Counted from the stretch's first letter, positions 28,301-38,312 are shown. The stretch is DNA of 53,945 nucleotides from Candidatus Altimarinota bacterium (GCA_024709505.1 JANJWP010000007.1:1-53945); one strand, 5' to 3'. Numbers and translations are program-made. The notes: a model not told the origin generated them from the sequence alone.

Positions 28301-31300
28301 ATTCCTTTCGAACCTGCCCATCATCGTTTTCGAAACCGAAACGGTGGTCGTCGATATTCCCATGATTTCCGACGAGGACATCGACAAGGCCATCTTCGAT
28401 TTTGGCAAGACCGCGGCGCAATGGAAAAAGGAAATCGGCGATAAAAAGACCGAGTGGTCCAAAGTGGCGAGCAAGGACGGCGTGAACGAAAAGGTGTTCG
28501 TCGAAGCCGAAGCGACGGTGGCTTCCATCGAAGCGTGGGCGAGATTCCTCGAAGACGCCAAACGCTTCCCCGACAAACTCTACCGCTACCTCACCTGGAA
28601 AGAACGGTACGCCGAACAAATTCTTTGCAACGTCGAATCCATCGAGCAGATGGTCGGCGGATACATCGCCGAAAACGGGAAACGGTTCCGTGCGTGGGTC
28701 GAGCTCTACGTTCTTTTGAAGGCCATCTTAAAGTCGTGGCAGCTCATGGTGGACCTTTTCTACCAGCACATTTCCGACTGCGGAGTCTGCCGCAACGAAC
28801 GCTACGACCTCAAGCACTTCATTTTCAAAGTCATCAGCGCGGTCATTCCAAAGATTCCGATCATCAAGTTTCCTAAGTGGCCGGACATTGTGCTCGACCT
28901 GCACAACATCCGCCTCGGACTCCGCATTCTCATGCCGGAATTCGATTTCCATATTTCGCCCATCGTGTTGCCGCATTTGCCCCGGCTCGCGCTCCCGAAC
29001 GTTCCGGGCCTCGGAATCGGACTTCCGACGGTTCCCGCGCCGCCCAAATTCCCCAATTTGCCGGATTTGCCGGATTTGCCGAGCCTTCCGGTCATCGATT
29101 TGCCCGATCTTCCACCGCCACCGAAAATCCCCAAGATGTTCGCCGCGATTACGGGCGTGCTCGAAATCTTGAAGCTCGTTTCGAAGATTCTCTGCATCCT
29201 GCGAAAAAATCCGTTCGTTCCCGAATGGCGGGCCGGAGACCAAATCGCCCAAATTACCGAACGGCAAGGAAAACTGGGGCTTGACTTCCTGAATATCGAA
29301 TTCCCGAATTTCTCGCTCGCATTCGTTGACGCAATCCGCGTCACGACGTTCGTGAACCTCGAATTCCAGGTCGATTTCATTCTCGAAATGGCGAAATCGA
29401 CCTTCCAGCCGATCAACGAATTCTCCACCGACCTTCGTTCGTCGGTTTCGAGTTCGGTCCGGGACATCGGCGTTCCAAGCGAAATCAACCTCCGGGATAC
29501 GGTGCCGCAGGGCGATGCCCGCATCGATATCGGCGGGCCGCAAGGCATGCGCGGCGTTCCCGACGAAAAAACGGTTGCCGACATTTCCAAAATGACCGAC
29601 GGCGAACGCAAAGCGGTCATGACGAATTTTGCTTGGACGCTCGCGCTCTCCTTTAAGGAGTTCCTCGCCTATCTCGACCGTGAAAAATCGAACGAACTCA
29701 CCCTCTCCGAGTTCAAATCGGCACTCGCGGACGAAGTGGCGAAACTCTCCGGTTCCGACGACAAGATCGTCGCGCAGATTGCCGACGTGCTCGGCCGCGC
29801 GGCGCGCTACCAAGCAACCGATACGTCGCTCGAAGACCGGCTCATGGCCGACAATGCCGAAAAATTCGGCATTGTGAAGGATTCCGTCCGGGCCGAAATC
29901 GAAGAAGTGCGTTCGCTCAAATCGAAGATCGAAGAACTCGAACGCGCCCGCGCGTCCGGTTCGGCGCAAAAATGGCTTTCCGCCCTGGGAAAAACCGGTT
30001 TGCCGGAAACCTTCGCTTCTTGGTCCGTTCAAAACGGAACCGATTTCGCGAAGCGCGGGGAGGCGTTGAAAAAATTTGAGGACCGTGCCGCGGAAAAAAT
30101 GGCTGATCTCTATTTGAACCGGGACGATACCGAAACCGACGAACTCCGGCACATGGGAGAAGCTCTCGAAAAACGCGTTTCGTCGCTTACCGAGGAATCC
30201 GCCAAAAAAGAACGCCGCCTCGCGCAAGGCGGAGGAAATCCCTTCCCGATTTTGGGCGGCATCAATACCGATCCGGACGGAACCGGCGTTCTCGAAAACG
30301 GTGCGGCGTTCCGTTTCGACGCCGACGAAGAAAAGGCCAATCTCGCCGCCGACGCCGCTGCCGAAATGGGCGATGCCGCTTCCTTCCAATTCGTGTACGC
30401 GGGAATCTACGTAACCGACGAAGGCCGCCAAAGCCGATTGTTCGACTACACCGAAGAACTCCTCGGAAACGAAGAGGCCGTGCTCATCGACGTCGCAAAA
30501 ACCGGACATGATGACGTCGTGTATTCGATGGGGTCGAGTCTCTTCCTCAAGCGCAATCTCAAAGCCCCCACGCAAACCGCTTCGTCCGACGACGTGGAAA
30601 TCTACGACCTCTCCGACATTCTCGACCGAAAAACCGACCCGAGCGCTCCGAACTCGTTCGAAGAAAACTTCGTGTCTTCGGGGCAAATCAATTTCGGATT
30701 CGCTCCCGCAAAACCCTCCGACCAAAAATTCCGACTCGAATTCTATGACTACGTCGATCGATTCGACCGGATTGCCCGCAAAGAAGACGCTCCGCCAACG
30801 CCGAAACGCAGCGTTGACCTTTTCGTCGAAAATTCCGAAGGAACCATCATCGATGCGAAAAATCCCGGAACGGTCGTGCGAAAAAACCTCGCCTGGTTCG
30901 AACGGATGGGCGGAGAAGGGGAAGTCTCGTACCCGGACTTCCGAAAACTTTCGGGAGGAACGACGATGGGCGTTGCCGCGGGACGAATCGTCCATACCGC
31001 GGGAACGAGCGCGAAAATCCGGTTCTCGCCTTCCGGAGAAGATCCCGCCTCCGCTTCCACCGTCGAAATTCCCAAAAATGGAAGCGTCGAATTCCTCGCG
31101 ACCGGAGACTTCTTCGTCGAAAGCGGGGAGGTTTACCTCATCGAAGACGCGCCGAAAACCTCCGTTCGCGAACTCTCCAAAATCAAGGGGTTGCCCGTTC
31201 TGCCCGGCGTCCGGATTTCGATGGCGAAAAACGCTTCGAGAATCGAAATCGAATACCACGACGGGGCAAGCTATTCGATGCGGGGACCAGCCGAATATTC

Positions 31301-32474
31301 GGCCTACGACCTGGGGGCGAAGTCTTCCGGTTATTCGGTATCAATAGACCAATCCAACGACTGGTACTATGCCAAATTGCACGCATTCGAAGGAAAAGCG
31401 CTTGGAACGGCTGCTTCCCTCACGCTCCTTTCGCCCCAAATCCAAGCCGACAAGGAAGGACCTCTCGTGGAATTCCCCGTCCATTACCGAATTCCGGTAT
31501 ACGCAAAGGAAACCGTGAACCTCAAAAAGTACGTCCGTGACGTTTCGGGAATTTCCGATTTCTTCGTTGACGTCGATCCCGAAACCGACCGGGACGGAAA
31601 TAAGGTTTCAAACGACGACCGCGATAGCGATTCTCCCGAAACCGGCGGAAAATTCGTGCGCGGAAACGACTGGAGCGAACTCGTTGTCGGTCCGTTCGAC
31701 GCGCCGACAACGCGGAAAATCCGCATGGTGGCAACCGACGGAAACGGCAATGAAACCGCCCGCGACGTCACGGTGACAGCCTTCGTTCCAACGCCTTCGA
31801 TTCAGGCGGCGACGAGCGCACGGGCGAACGGCGTCATCGATGCCAAGGTATCCGGAGAGCCCATCGACCTGTTCCGCTACCGCGGAGGCAAGCTTTCGAG
31901 GCTTTCAGGATCGGGGGAAACCCTTACCGACGCGGGAGGGAATTTCGTGCGCCAGTTCGCCTCCGGAGAAAACGTCGCAGTCACCCAATCGGGCGTGGCC
32001 GTCGTTTCGATAAACGAACGGAGCGGAAAGGTCGAATTAAAATCGCCTTCGTACCGAATCGTCGCCAAGGGGGCGGAAAAATCCGAACCGATGACGGTTT
32101 CAGTCCGTGACGGCAATGGAAAACCCGTTTATTGGCAGTCGTTCGCTCTTCCGGATTCGGCGCGGCTTGAGCGGGTCGAACGGTTTTCCGACGCTTCCGA
32201 AAACGGCGCGTTCATCCGAATCGAATCGGACCTCGAATTCGTCCGGAATGCCGGAGATTCCTCGTCGCTTCCGGGCGGAGCGTTCCTCGTGAACGAAAAC
32301 CGCGACGCCGTCGCGGGAATTGGACGCGACGGAAACGTGTACCTGATCGAAAAAGGATATTCGCTCGGCTATCGCAACGAAGGCGATTGGCCCGTAATAA
32401 CGATCAAGAATTCCTTTGGAATCACCGTTGCCGAAGTGCTCTACCGATTGGACGCCGAATACGTAATCAAATAG
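19329..32474 (+). CDS. Giant secreted FG-GAP/Ig-like surface protein, about 4,381 residues
   Basis: One frame runs 13.1 kb when six TGA codons are read as Gly (20349, 20865, 22011, 23640, 27219, 27852; residues 341, 513, 895, 1438, 2631, 2842). No TAA/TAG occurs before the final TAG. Residues 1-41 are a signal peptide (basic start, LIFALLFG core, TTQAA). Residues 44-330 recall the gingipain-like (C25) layout (LVAILVHEDVF, GTVLVGDLPLPVV, IWHGIIRPH), with no catalytic dyad that I can identify. A calcium-site-like tandem NDSNKNGMPDWQEDSNKNGI is near 926-945. Ig-like domains follow, and FG-GAP/VCBS units near 1888-2010 (FNGDAYDDLVVF, FTGDGYSDIAAV, MDSDGKTDLVI). A Pro-rich LPDLPDLP tract is near 3240-3270, followed by a helical section and C-terminal Ig-like repeats. 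No sortase motif or C-terminal anchor is seen. Likely an adhesin or envelope protein. Confidence 0.9.
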
Positions 32475-32475
32475 C

Positions 32476-33045
32476 ATGTACCTACTCGTAGATACCGTAA
32501 GCCAGCCCGCCGCTTTCGTGTTTTTCGATGCCGACCGGAACGTCGTTTCAATCGAGCGCGAAGATTTATCGGGCAAAGAATTCGAGCGCTTCCTCGCGAA
32601 AATGACCGAAGGGGCCGAAAAACTCGGCCTCAAACCGAAACATCTCGAAGGCATCGCCTGCGTCCGCGGTCCGGCCGGATTCACTGGAATCCGGGTCGTA
32701 ACCCTGACGCTCGGAACCTTGGCGTTCGCCGTGGGAATTCCCCTTTTCGAACTCGACTACGCCGAACTCCACGCTCTTGGAGGCTGGAATGGCGGAGTGC
32801 TCGTGCGCGCTAACCGCGATGAAGTGGCCCATTGCCCGAAGGCGGGAGCGGAATTCGAAATCGTTCGCAAAGATTTGCTCCCCGAAGGAAATTACCGGGG
32901 AAACGTAAGCGAAAGCGATTTTGCGGGAAGGGCGATTTCCGTAGAATCTCAAGTGAATTATGCCCAAGCGGTACGATCGCTCGACCTGTCCAAACCTTTA
33001 AAAAAGATCGAGCCGTTCTACGTGAAGAAGCCCAACGTCACCTAA
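32476..33045 (+). CDS. tsaB: tRNA threonylcarbamoyladenosine biosynthesis protein TsaB
   Basis: The 189-residue TsaB/YeaZ-type protein partners TsaD in making t6A37 on ANN-decoding tRNAs. The N-terminal strand is LLVDTVSQPAAFVFF and the family signature is VRGPAGFTGIRVVTLTLGTL, followed by GIPLFELDYAEL. The C-terminal part is short. The start lies one base after the stop of the giant gene (TAG-C-ATG), so translation is probably coupled. Pairing a housekeeping gene with a giant surface protein suggests read-through of a long operon rather than a functional link. It ends in TAA. Confidence 0.9.
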   Translation: MYLLVDTVSQPAAFVFFDADRNVVSIEREDLSGKEFERFLAKMTEGAEKLGLKPKHLEGIACVRGPAGFTGIRVVTLTLGTLAFAVGIPLFELDYAELHALGGWNGGVLVRANRDEVAHCPKAGAEFEIVRKDLLPEGNYRGNVSESDFAGRAISVESQVNYAQAVRSLDLSKPLKKIEPFYVKKPNVT

Positions 33046-33059
33046 AAACCGGACAAACC

Positions 33060-33617
33060 ATGCCGACTCCCTCCAATTTTCCTTCCCTCGACAACCTCCG
33101 TCCGGGAGAAACCGTGCAAATGGTCATGAAGCGCCATTGGATCGTCTTGGTCCGGACGTTCGTTTACCTCGCGGCGCTCGTTAAAGTTCCGCTCTTCCTT
33201 TTCGTGTTTCGGGATTCGCTCGCGACGATCATGCCGCTTTCCTACGTAACGCTTTTCGCCACGGTATTCCTCGCGATGTTCGCGCTCTTCATTTATGTCG
33301 ATTGGATCGCGAACGAACTCGACTTTTTCGTGTTTACCAATGAGCGGATCATCGGCATTGAGCAAATATCGTTCCTCAATCGGGCAATTTCGGAATGTTC
33401 GATGGACCGGGTGCAAGAGGTCAACGCCTTCTCCAAAGGGCTTCTCGCGAACATTTTCAACTACGGAACCGTTGACATCCGCACCGCTTCCGAAGATTCC
33501 CGATTCGAAATGAGCGTCATTCCGGAACCGGTAGAAAAAGCCCGCATGATCCTCAATATCGTTCAGGAATTCAAAAACCACCATCCTTCCGTCCCGGTGA
33601 AAGAAGGCCAAGGATAA
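33060..33617 (+). CDS. Membrane protein with bacterial PH domain
   Basis: A 185-residue protein. A short N-terminal soluble part (LDNLRPGETVQMVMKRHWIV) is followed by two membrane helices (about 45-90). The bPH_2/YdbT-like domain DFFVFTNERIIGIEQISFLN, then RVQEVNAFSKGLLANIFNYG and TVDIRTASEDSRFEMS, matches the family order. It starts 14 nt after tsaB and is likely the third gene of that operon. No TGA codon. Role unknown; such proteins sit in the membrane with the PH domain in the cytoplasm. Confidence 0.88.
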   Translation: MPTPSNFPSLDNLRPGETVQMVMKRHWIVLVRTFVYLAALVKVPLFLFVFRDSLATIMPLSYVTLFATVFLAMFALFIYVDWIANELDFFVFTNERIIGIEQISFLNRAISECSMDRVQEVNAFSKGLLANIFNYGTVDIRTASEDSRFEMSVIPEPVEKARMILNIVQEFKNHHPSVPVKEGQG

Positions 33618-33637
33618 AACCGGCCGCGCGGCGAGGA

Positions 33638-33665
33638 TTGCTTTTTGAGAAGTTTGCCATACCAT
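33638..33665 (+). promoter_or_regulatory. Possible trxB promoter
   Basis: TTGCTT (33638-33643), a 16-nt spacer and TACCAT (33660-33665). Confidence 0.4.
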
Positions 33666-33718
33666 TCCCGGATTTCCCGCTTTTCGGCGGGGATCGATTG
33701 CCTTTTTCCCTTTTTCAC

Positions 33719-34630
33719 ATGTACGACCTCGTCATTATCGGTGCCGGTTCCGCAGGGCTTCCGGCCGCCATGTACGCCTCGCGCTACGCGCTCAAAAACC
33801 TCGTCATCGGCGAAATGCCGGGCGGAGCCCTTGCTACGAGTCATCGGGTAGAAAATTGGCCCGGGACGCAGGCCGACAGTGGAAAATCGATTATGGACCG
33901 CTTCGCCGAACATGCCAAGGCTTCCGGTTCTGAGATGCTCGTGGACCGCGTCGTTTCGGTCGAAGGGACGAAAGGAGCATTTACCGTTTCGACTGCCGGA
34001 GGAAAGACCGTGGAGGCCAAATACGTCCTTCTCGCCACCGGAAACAAGTATCGGCGGCTCGGAGCCCCGGGGGAAGCCGAATTTCTCGGTTCGGGAGTTT
34101 CGTATTGCGCCACCTGCGACGGAAACTTTTTCAAAGGCCGGGAAATCGTCATCGTCGGATGAGGTGACACCGCCGCCACCGAAGCCCTCTACCTCGCCGA
34201 ACTCTGCTCCAAGGTTACCATTCTCGTTCGCAAAGACGCCTTCAAGGCGGAAGACGTTTGGGTAAAAAAGATCGCGGAACACTCCAACATGGAGGTGCGG
34301 TTCAACAGCGCCGTCGCCGAAATTCGGGGGGACTTCATGGGCGTAAAAGACGTGTTGCTCCAAGACGGTTCGACCGTTCCTTGCGAAGGCGTTTTCGTTG
34401 CCATCGGATCCGATCCGGACGCTTCGCTCATCGCGCCCCTTGGCGTCGCGCTCGACCACGAAGGCTGCGTCATCGTCGATAAGACCCAAGCGACCAACGT
34501 TCCGGGGATTTACGCCGCCGGAGACGTCACGACCAATTCGAACAAGTTCAAACAGACCATCATGAGCGCGGCGGAAGGATGTTTGGCGGCGCATTCCATC
34601 CACGAAGACCTGCTCCGCTCGGAAGCGTAG
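33719..34630 (+). CDS. trxB: Thioredoxin reductase
   Basis: The 303-residue FAD/NADPH flavoenzyme reduces thioredoxin-like proteins. The FAD motif DLVIIGAGSAGLPAAMYASR is at the N-terminus. ATGNKYRRLGAPGE, redox-active CATCDG, the NADPH motif IVIVG-G-GDTAATEALYLA and the C-terminal GIYAAGDVT follow. The TGA at 34160-34162 (residue 148) is the middle Gly of the near-invariant GGGD(S/T)A. This is one of the best single proofs that TGA = Gly. Start ATG 33719 is chosen because the FAD motif follows at once; an in-frame ATG at 33638 overlaps the promoter. It ends in TAG. Confidence 0.97.
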
Positions 34631-34677
34631 AAGCCGTTTTAAAGCATTCGCAACCCGAAAAAAATTTTCAGGAACAG

Positions 34678-34706
34678 TTGATTGCCAGGCAATCCTCCCC
34701 TATAAT
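34678..34706 (+). promoter_or_regulatory. Strong promoter of the tail-fibre-like gene
   Basis: TTGATT (34678-34683), a 17-nt spacer and perfect TATAAT (34701-34706). The leader is about 22 nt and lacks an SD. Confidence 0.8.
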
Positions 34707-34734
34707 CAGGGGGATTATTTTCGTCCTTTAAATT

Positions 34735-35436
34735 ATGGATTCTTCGATTACCGCTTCCATGAAACATGGTGCGGCATGGGCCGTTGGATTCTTTGGGGTT
34801 TTATTTTTCCTCTCCACCGCCTTCGCCGCCTATTCCGCCCTCCAGACGGTGGGGACCGCGTCGTCCGGTTCGCAGATACTCTCGGCCGAATGGAACAAGA
34901 TGGTTTCCAATTTCGCCTCGGTGGATTCGCAGCTTGCCGCGCTCGGATCGCTTTCGCTCAAATCCTCCGTCGCCACGGCCGATATTGCCGACTCGGCGGT
35001 CGCTTCCGCGAAAATCGCCGATTCCGCCGTCACCGACGCGAAAATCGCTTCGGGCATCTCGCCCTCCAAGCTCGCCTCGGGCGGCGCGACCTCCGGACAG
35101 GTGCTTTCGTGGAACGGCAGCGCGTGGGCTCCGGCGGCCGCGGGCGGAGGTGCGGCCGAATACAAGGCCATTATGAACGCCGCCGCCGACCACGTATATT
35201 CGGCCTTTGGTCTTTGGGGACCAATTCAAACCCCCTTTACCCAACACTACACAAATACCGCGAACGGACCTTGTGGCGGCGGTTTTCCGGCATATCCAGC
35301 CTATCCAAACTGTCCGACGGGATGGATTTCCATGGGTACGAGACAAACCCAAACGACCGACTATTGTACGATGTTTGGAGAATCCTACTCATATTGAATT
35401 CGAACCTCCCAACGCTACTGCAAGCTCTCTTGGTAA
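34735..35436 (+). CDS. Secreted tail-fibre-like protein with Cys-rich C-terminus
   Basis: A 233-residue exported protein. The signal peptide (MKHGAAWAVGFFGVLFFL, ending AFA) leads to AEWNKMVSNFASVDSQLAAL. A quasi-repeat follows (VATADIADSAVASAKIADSA, VTDAKIASGISPSKLAS), and then SGQVLSWNGSAWAPAA, a phrase common in phage tail fibres and trimeric adhesins. The C-terminal ~75 residues carry six Cys (GPCGGGFPAYPAYPNCPTGW, TTDYCTMFGESYSY). The TGA at 35395-35397 (residue 221) continues to IRTSQRYCKLSW and TAA. Possibly a homotrimeric, disulphide-stabilised fibre at the cell surface. It is monocistronic with its own strong promoter and terminator. Confidence 0.85.
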
Positions 35437-35437
35437 T

Positions 35438-35471
35438 CAAAACCCTCCCGCGAAAGCGGGAGGGTTTTGAT
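35438..35471. terminator. Bidirectional terminator
   Basis: CAAAACCCTCCCGC-GAAA-GCGGGAGGGTTTTG, between convergent genes. Confidence 0.9.
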
Positions 35472-35482
35472 TCGTATGCGGC

Positions 35483-35722
35483 CTATTTCTTTTTCTTCGT
35501 CCCCGATCAGAGCACGAGTTCGAAAACGTGGTCGAGAAGCTTGAACGGCAACGTTTCCCAATTGGCCAAGGTCGCGCGGACATGGTCGGCATACGCGAGG
35601 ATGCGCTGCGCGTATCCAAGGATTTTTAAAACGCGCCACAGTACGATGGAGAGAAGCGTGCCGACTACGAGGGTAAAAAATATTCCCAAATAGACGAGAA
35701 GGTCAACGTTCGAGAGGGGCAT
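35483..35722 (-). CDS. Small single-helix membrane protein
   Basis: A 79-residue protein with one N-terminal transmembrane helix (DLLVYLGIFFTLVVGTLLSI, continuing VLWRVLKIL). A short amphipathic part and a TGA Gly at residue 72 (35507-35509) precede a basic tail SGTKKKK and TAG. The form resembles small DUF948/YtxH-like or envelope-associated proteins; no firm family. It lies 12 nt after the stop of the thioredoxin-fold gene, so it ends that operon. Confidence 0.7.
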
Positions 35723-35734
35723 GGGAGCATATGG

Positions 35735-36343
35735 TTAAGAAACGGGGGGTTGGGATTTTGAATCCCCGTCCGGAACGGGAATCGCGGGAACGCTTTCCCG
35801 CTTGGATTCCGAGACCGGAGCTTCGGGGATTGAAACGGTTTCGGCAATGACGTCCGTCTTTCCTTCCGGAACCTCCATGGCCTCGGCCTTTGGACGGGAA
35901 AGGTCGATATTCTTTATGAAATCGAGCGCCGCGAGGCCTTGGAAATTTTTTTCGAGTTCGCCCTTTCGATACACGTGGACGGCCGGAAATTCACAAGCCC
36001 CGAGAGCCGAAACGAGTTCGCTCGGGACGTCGTCTGCCAAAATAACCTTCAAGCTCGCGGAATATACCCAAACGTCCTTGAAAATGACGGGCATTCGGGC
36101 CAAGACCGATTTTGAGGCGGCATCTTCCTTTCCAACAACGATTACCACAAGGAGCGGAGCGGATTTAGCTTCGTCGAGCTCATTGCCATTCTTTATGGCG
36201 ACGGGTGTCTTTTTCAGTCCCTCGTAGGTATGCGCGGAGGCTTTTTCCAACGCCGAAAGACCCGCGTCAACGGCCCTGTTTCCCATCGCGAGAGCTTTAT
36301 CGCCCAATGCGGAGGCTTTATTTTTGATGGCGTTCCAATCCAT
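35735..36343 (-). CDS. Cys-less thioredoxin-fold protein
   Basis: A 202-residue protein with helical residues 1-45 (ASALGDKALAMGNRAVDAGL). A thioredoxin-like domain follows: SAPLLVVIVVGKEDAASKSV, VWVYSASLKVILADD, CEFPAVHVYRKGELEKNFQG with the cis-Pro-like FPAVHVY. The CxxC position is EDAAS, so it cannot do thiol-disulphide exchange. An acidic/Pro-rich tail ends in TAA. Its start overlaps the 3' end of the pyruvyl transferase gene by 26 nt; an ATG 15 nt earlier (36358) is also possible. It may be a scaffold or a protein-binding thioredoxin fold. Confidence 0.75.
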   Translation of the reverse strand: MDWNAIKNKASALGDKALAMGNRAVDAGLSALEKASAHTYEGLKKTPVAIKNGNELDEAKSAPLLVVIVVGKEDAASKSVLARMPVIFKDVWVYSASLKVILADDVPSELVSALGACEFPAVHVYRKGELEKNFQGLAALDFIKNIDLSRPKAEAMEVPEGKTDVIAETVSIPEAPVSESKRESVPAIPVPDGDSKSQPPVS

Positions 36344-37454
36344 AAAAGGTTTCTTCATAGGTTGTACGGGCTTCTTCGCGTATCTTATCACACTTCTCGA
36401 CCAGCGCAAAAATCGGCGCGCGCAACGCTTCGGAAGCGAATTCGGAAAACCGCGTTTCAAATTCCCTTCCATCGAATTCGGAAGCTGGGAGAAAGTGCCG
36501 AATGCCTGAACGTGCGATGAAAGCGTCGGTTTTTCGGGAATACGAAAGAACGAAGCACGGGATGCCGTTGACGAACGAAAGCACTCCCGCATGGAGCCGC
36601 ATCGCCACGACGCCGGAAACGTTCCGGTAGGAATCCAGGGATTCGGCAATGGAAGCGGTAAACGGAACGTCCAGCTCCTCCGCGAGCGCCCTAAGATACG
36701 CCCGGTCATCGGTTTCCGGATTGCCGGGATGGAACGAATGGTGGAGAAAAAACGGTTCGAATCCCGATTTCCGGACCGTTCCGACGATCTTTCGAACGCT
36801 CTCGTCCCCGCCTTTGAGATACCCTTTTCGAAGGGAAATGCCCATCTTCGGCACGACGGACTCCCGCGCGCCGACTCATCCGTTCGCATTCGAGCGGACC
36901 CGAGGAACGAGAAATGCCGGATCGGGAACGATTTTGGAAGCGAGACCGATCCGCGAGAGCGTCTCCGCACTTTTTTCGTCGCGCACCATGATGGCCGAAG
37001 CCCCTCTGAAAATGCTCAGGAGGGCCTTGGTATTGGAAAAGGAAACGTCGATGCCCACGCCGAAAAACACGATGGGCTTTTGGAACATCCGGGCGGCTCC
37101 GGTACGCAACCGCCACTCGAAAACCTGTTTGGAAAACGACTGTCCCTCATTGTCGTAAAAAATTCCGCCGCCACCAATGACGACGAGGTCGGCGCGGAAA
37201 ATTTCCCAAGCGGTGCGGAGGAAAAAGAAAACGTTCGAAACGGGTTTCCGCCGGAATCCGTTCGGAAAATATGAAAAATACCGGATTCCCCATTCGCTCG
37301 GAACGAGCGTGCTTGCGGAATCGTAGGTGGAAACCGAAATGCGGGCGTCGGGATAGCGTTCGCGCAGGAACGCCACCTCCGAAAGCACGATGGCTTCGTC
37401 GCCGAGATTATGGGCTCCGGCAGCCGCGAAGATGACGATTCGGCGGAAGGGCAT
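36318..37454 (-). CDS. Polysaccharide pyruvyl transferase family protein
   Basis: A 378-residue enzyme of the CsaB/WcaK-type family, which moves pyruvate from PEP to sugars of cell-surface polysaccharides. The N-terminus has FAAAGAHNLGDEAI (NxGDE), then ADLVVIGGGGIFYDNEG, IVFFGVGIDVSFS, ASAIMVRDEKSAETLSRIGL, IVPDPAFLVP. The C-half has GVVAMRLHAGVLSFVNGIP (RLHA) and a helical end. The TGA at 36876-36878 (residue 193) is Gly in the inter-domain linker. In other bacteria, CsaB pyruvylation anchors S-layer proteins, which would fit with the giant secreted proteins here. It ends in TAA inside the next gene. Confidence 0.9.
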
Positions 37455-37568
37455 GGAAAGAGGTTAGATGGATTGGCGATGCGGCGGACATCCGGATCCG
37501 CGGCGACTTTCACGCACGTGAAGAGCAAGGCCCGGATGCCCGTCGAATCCGACAATCCGAGTTTTTTT

Positions 37569-38177
37569 CTACTTCGAGAGCGCCTTGAGCGTCAAGACGG
37601 TGCGCTCGCCCACCGTAAGCCCTTCGGCGGAAACGGCGTCGAGCGCGGTTTCGACCGTGCGGCGGTCGTATCCCATGGCGGAGAGCGAATTCGCTATCGC
37701 TTCGCGATCTGGATCGACGGGCTTTTTCGCGGCTTTCTTGGAAGAATTCGCATCCTTTTCGAAGATTATGTCGCTTCCGGTCACTTCCCCCTTCAGTTCG
37801 ACGATGACCTTGAGCGCGGTCTTTTTACCGATTCCCGGAACGCTCGAAATCGTTTTTTCATCGCCCGATTCTATGGCGCGTACCAATCCGGGAATTCCGA
37901 GCCCAAGAAGGGAGAGCGCGGTTTTTCCTCCCACTCCGTCAACCTTGAGAAGCTGTTTGAAAAACCGTTTTTCATCAGCGTTCGCAAAAGCGAAGAGCGC
38001 TTCCGAAACGTCGGTGACGTGGTGGTAGAGATGGGCTTCGATTACTTCCCCGAGGCTCGAAGATCCGAAAAGGAGCGGGGTCGGCTGAAGCTCGAGCCCG
38101 AGTCCGGTGTTTTCGACGAGAAGCGAGATCTTTCCGTCTTCGAAAGACAAGACGGTTCAACGGACGAAGGAATACAT
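37569..38177 (-). CDS. ruvA: Holliday junction branch migration protein RuvA
   Basis: The 202-residue RuvA forms the tetramer that binds Holliday junctions and loads RuvB. Domain I is an OB fold (MYSFVR-G-TVLSFEDGKI). Domain II has the helix-hairpin-helix pairs LKVDGVGGKTALSLLG and ISSVPGIGKKTALKVIVEL. Domain III is DPDREAIANSLSAMGYDRRT and following. TGA is codon 7 (38157-38159) and gives the RuvA hallmark (M)xxxxRGT. Without it the start would be misplaced by 9 codons. The stop is TAG. The 37455-37568 gap to the next gene holds no feature I can name. Confidence 0.97.
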
Positions 38178-38217
38178 GTCATGGGAAGTCATAGGGCCTT
38201 GCCCTCTAATGTCCGGC

Positions 38218-38245
38218 AGTATATTCGGAAGGTCCAAAGCATCAA
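38218..38245 (-). promoter_or_regulatory. ruvA promoter
   Basis: TTGATG (38240-38245), a 16-nt spacer and TATACT (38218-38223). Confidence 0.5.
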
Positions 38246-38275
38246 AAAATCCCCGGAAAATCCGGAGATTTTTTA
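38243..38275 (-). terminator. Terminator between pseudopilin and ruvA
   Basis: AAAAAATCTCCGG-ATTTT-CCGGGGATTTTTT. It follows the pseudopilin gene on the same strand and its T-run abuts the ruvA -35. Confidence 0.8.
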
Positions 38276-38312
38276 ATCGTTTCGAAAGCCGGAAGGACGA
38301 ATTCGAGGGGAA

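Noticed and set aside
23385-31259. Long minus-strand open frames opposite the giant gene (for example about 750 and 840 codons)
   Set aside because: They are mirror frames caused by regular GC-rich codon use in the plus-strand gene. Their translations are Arg/Gly/Asp-rich with no domains, and the plus strand is supported by signal peptide and motifs.
33638-34630. TGA read as tryptophan (code 4)
   Set aside because: TGA occurs at conserved Gly positions (GGGDTA in TrxB, Walker A in RecG, GQG in PBP2), where Trp would be incompatible; TGG is used for Trp throughout.
37455-37568. Small minus-strand frame between the pyruvyl transferase and ruvA genes
   Set aside because: It runs out of frame into the next gene, has no start signals and is short; treated as non-coding.
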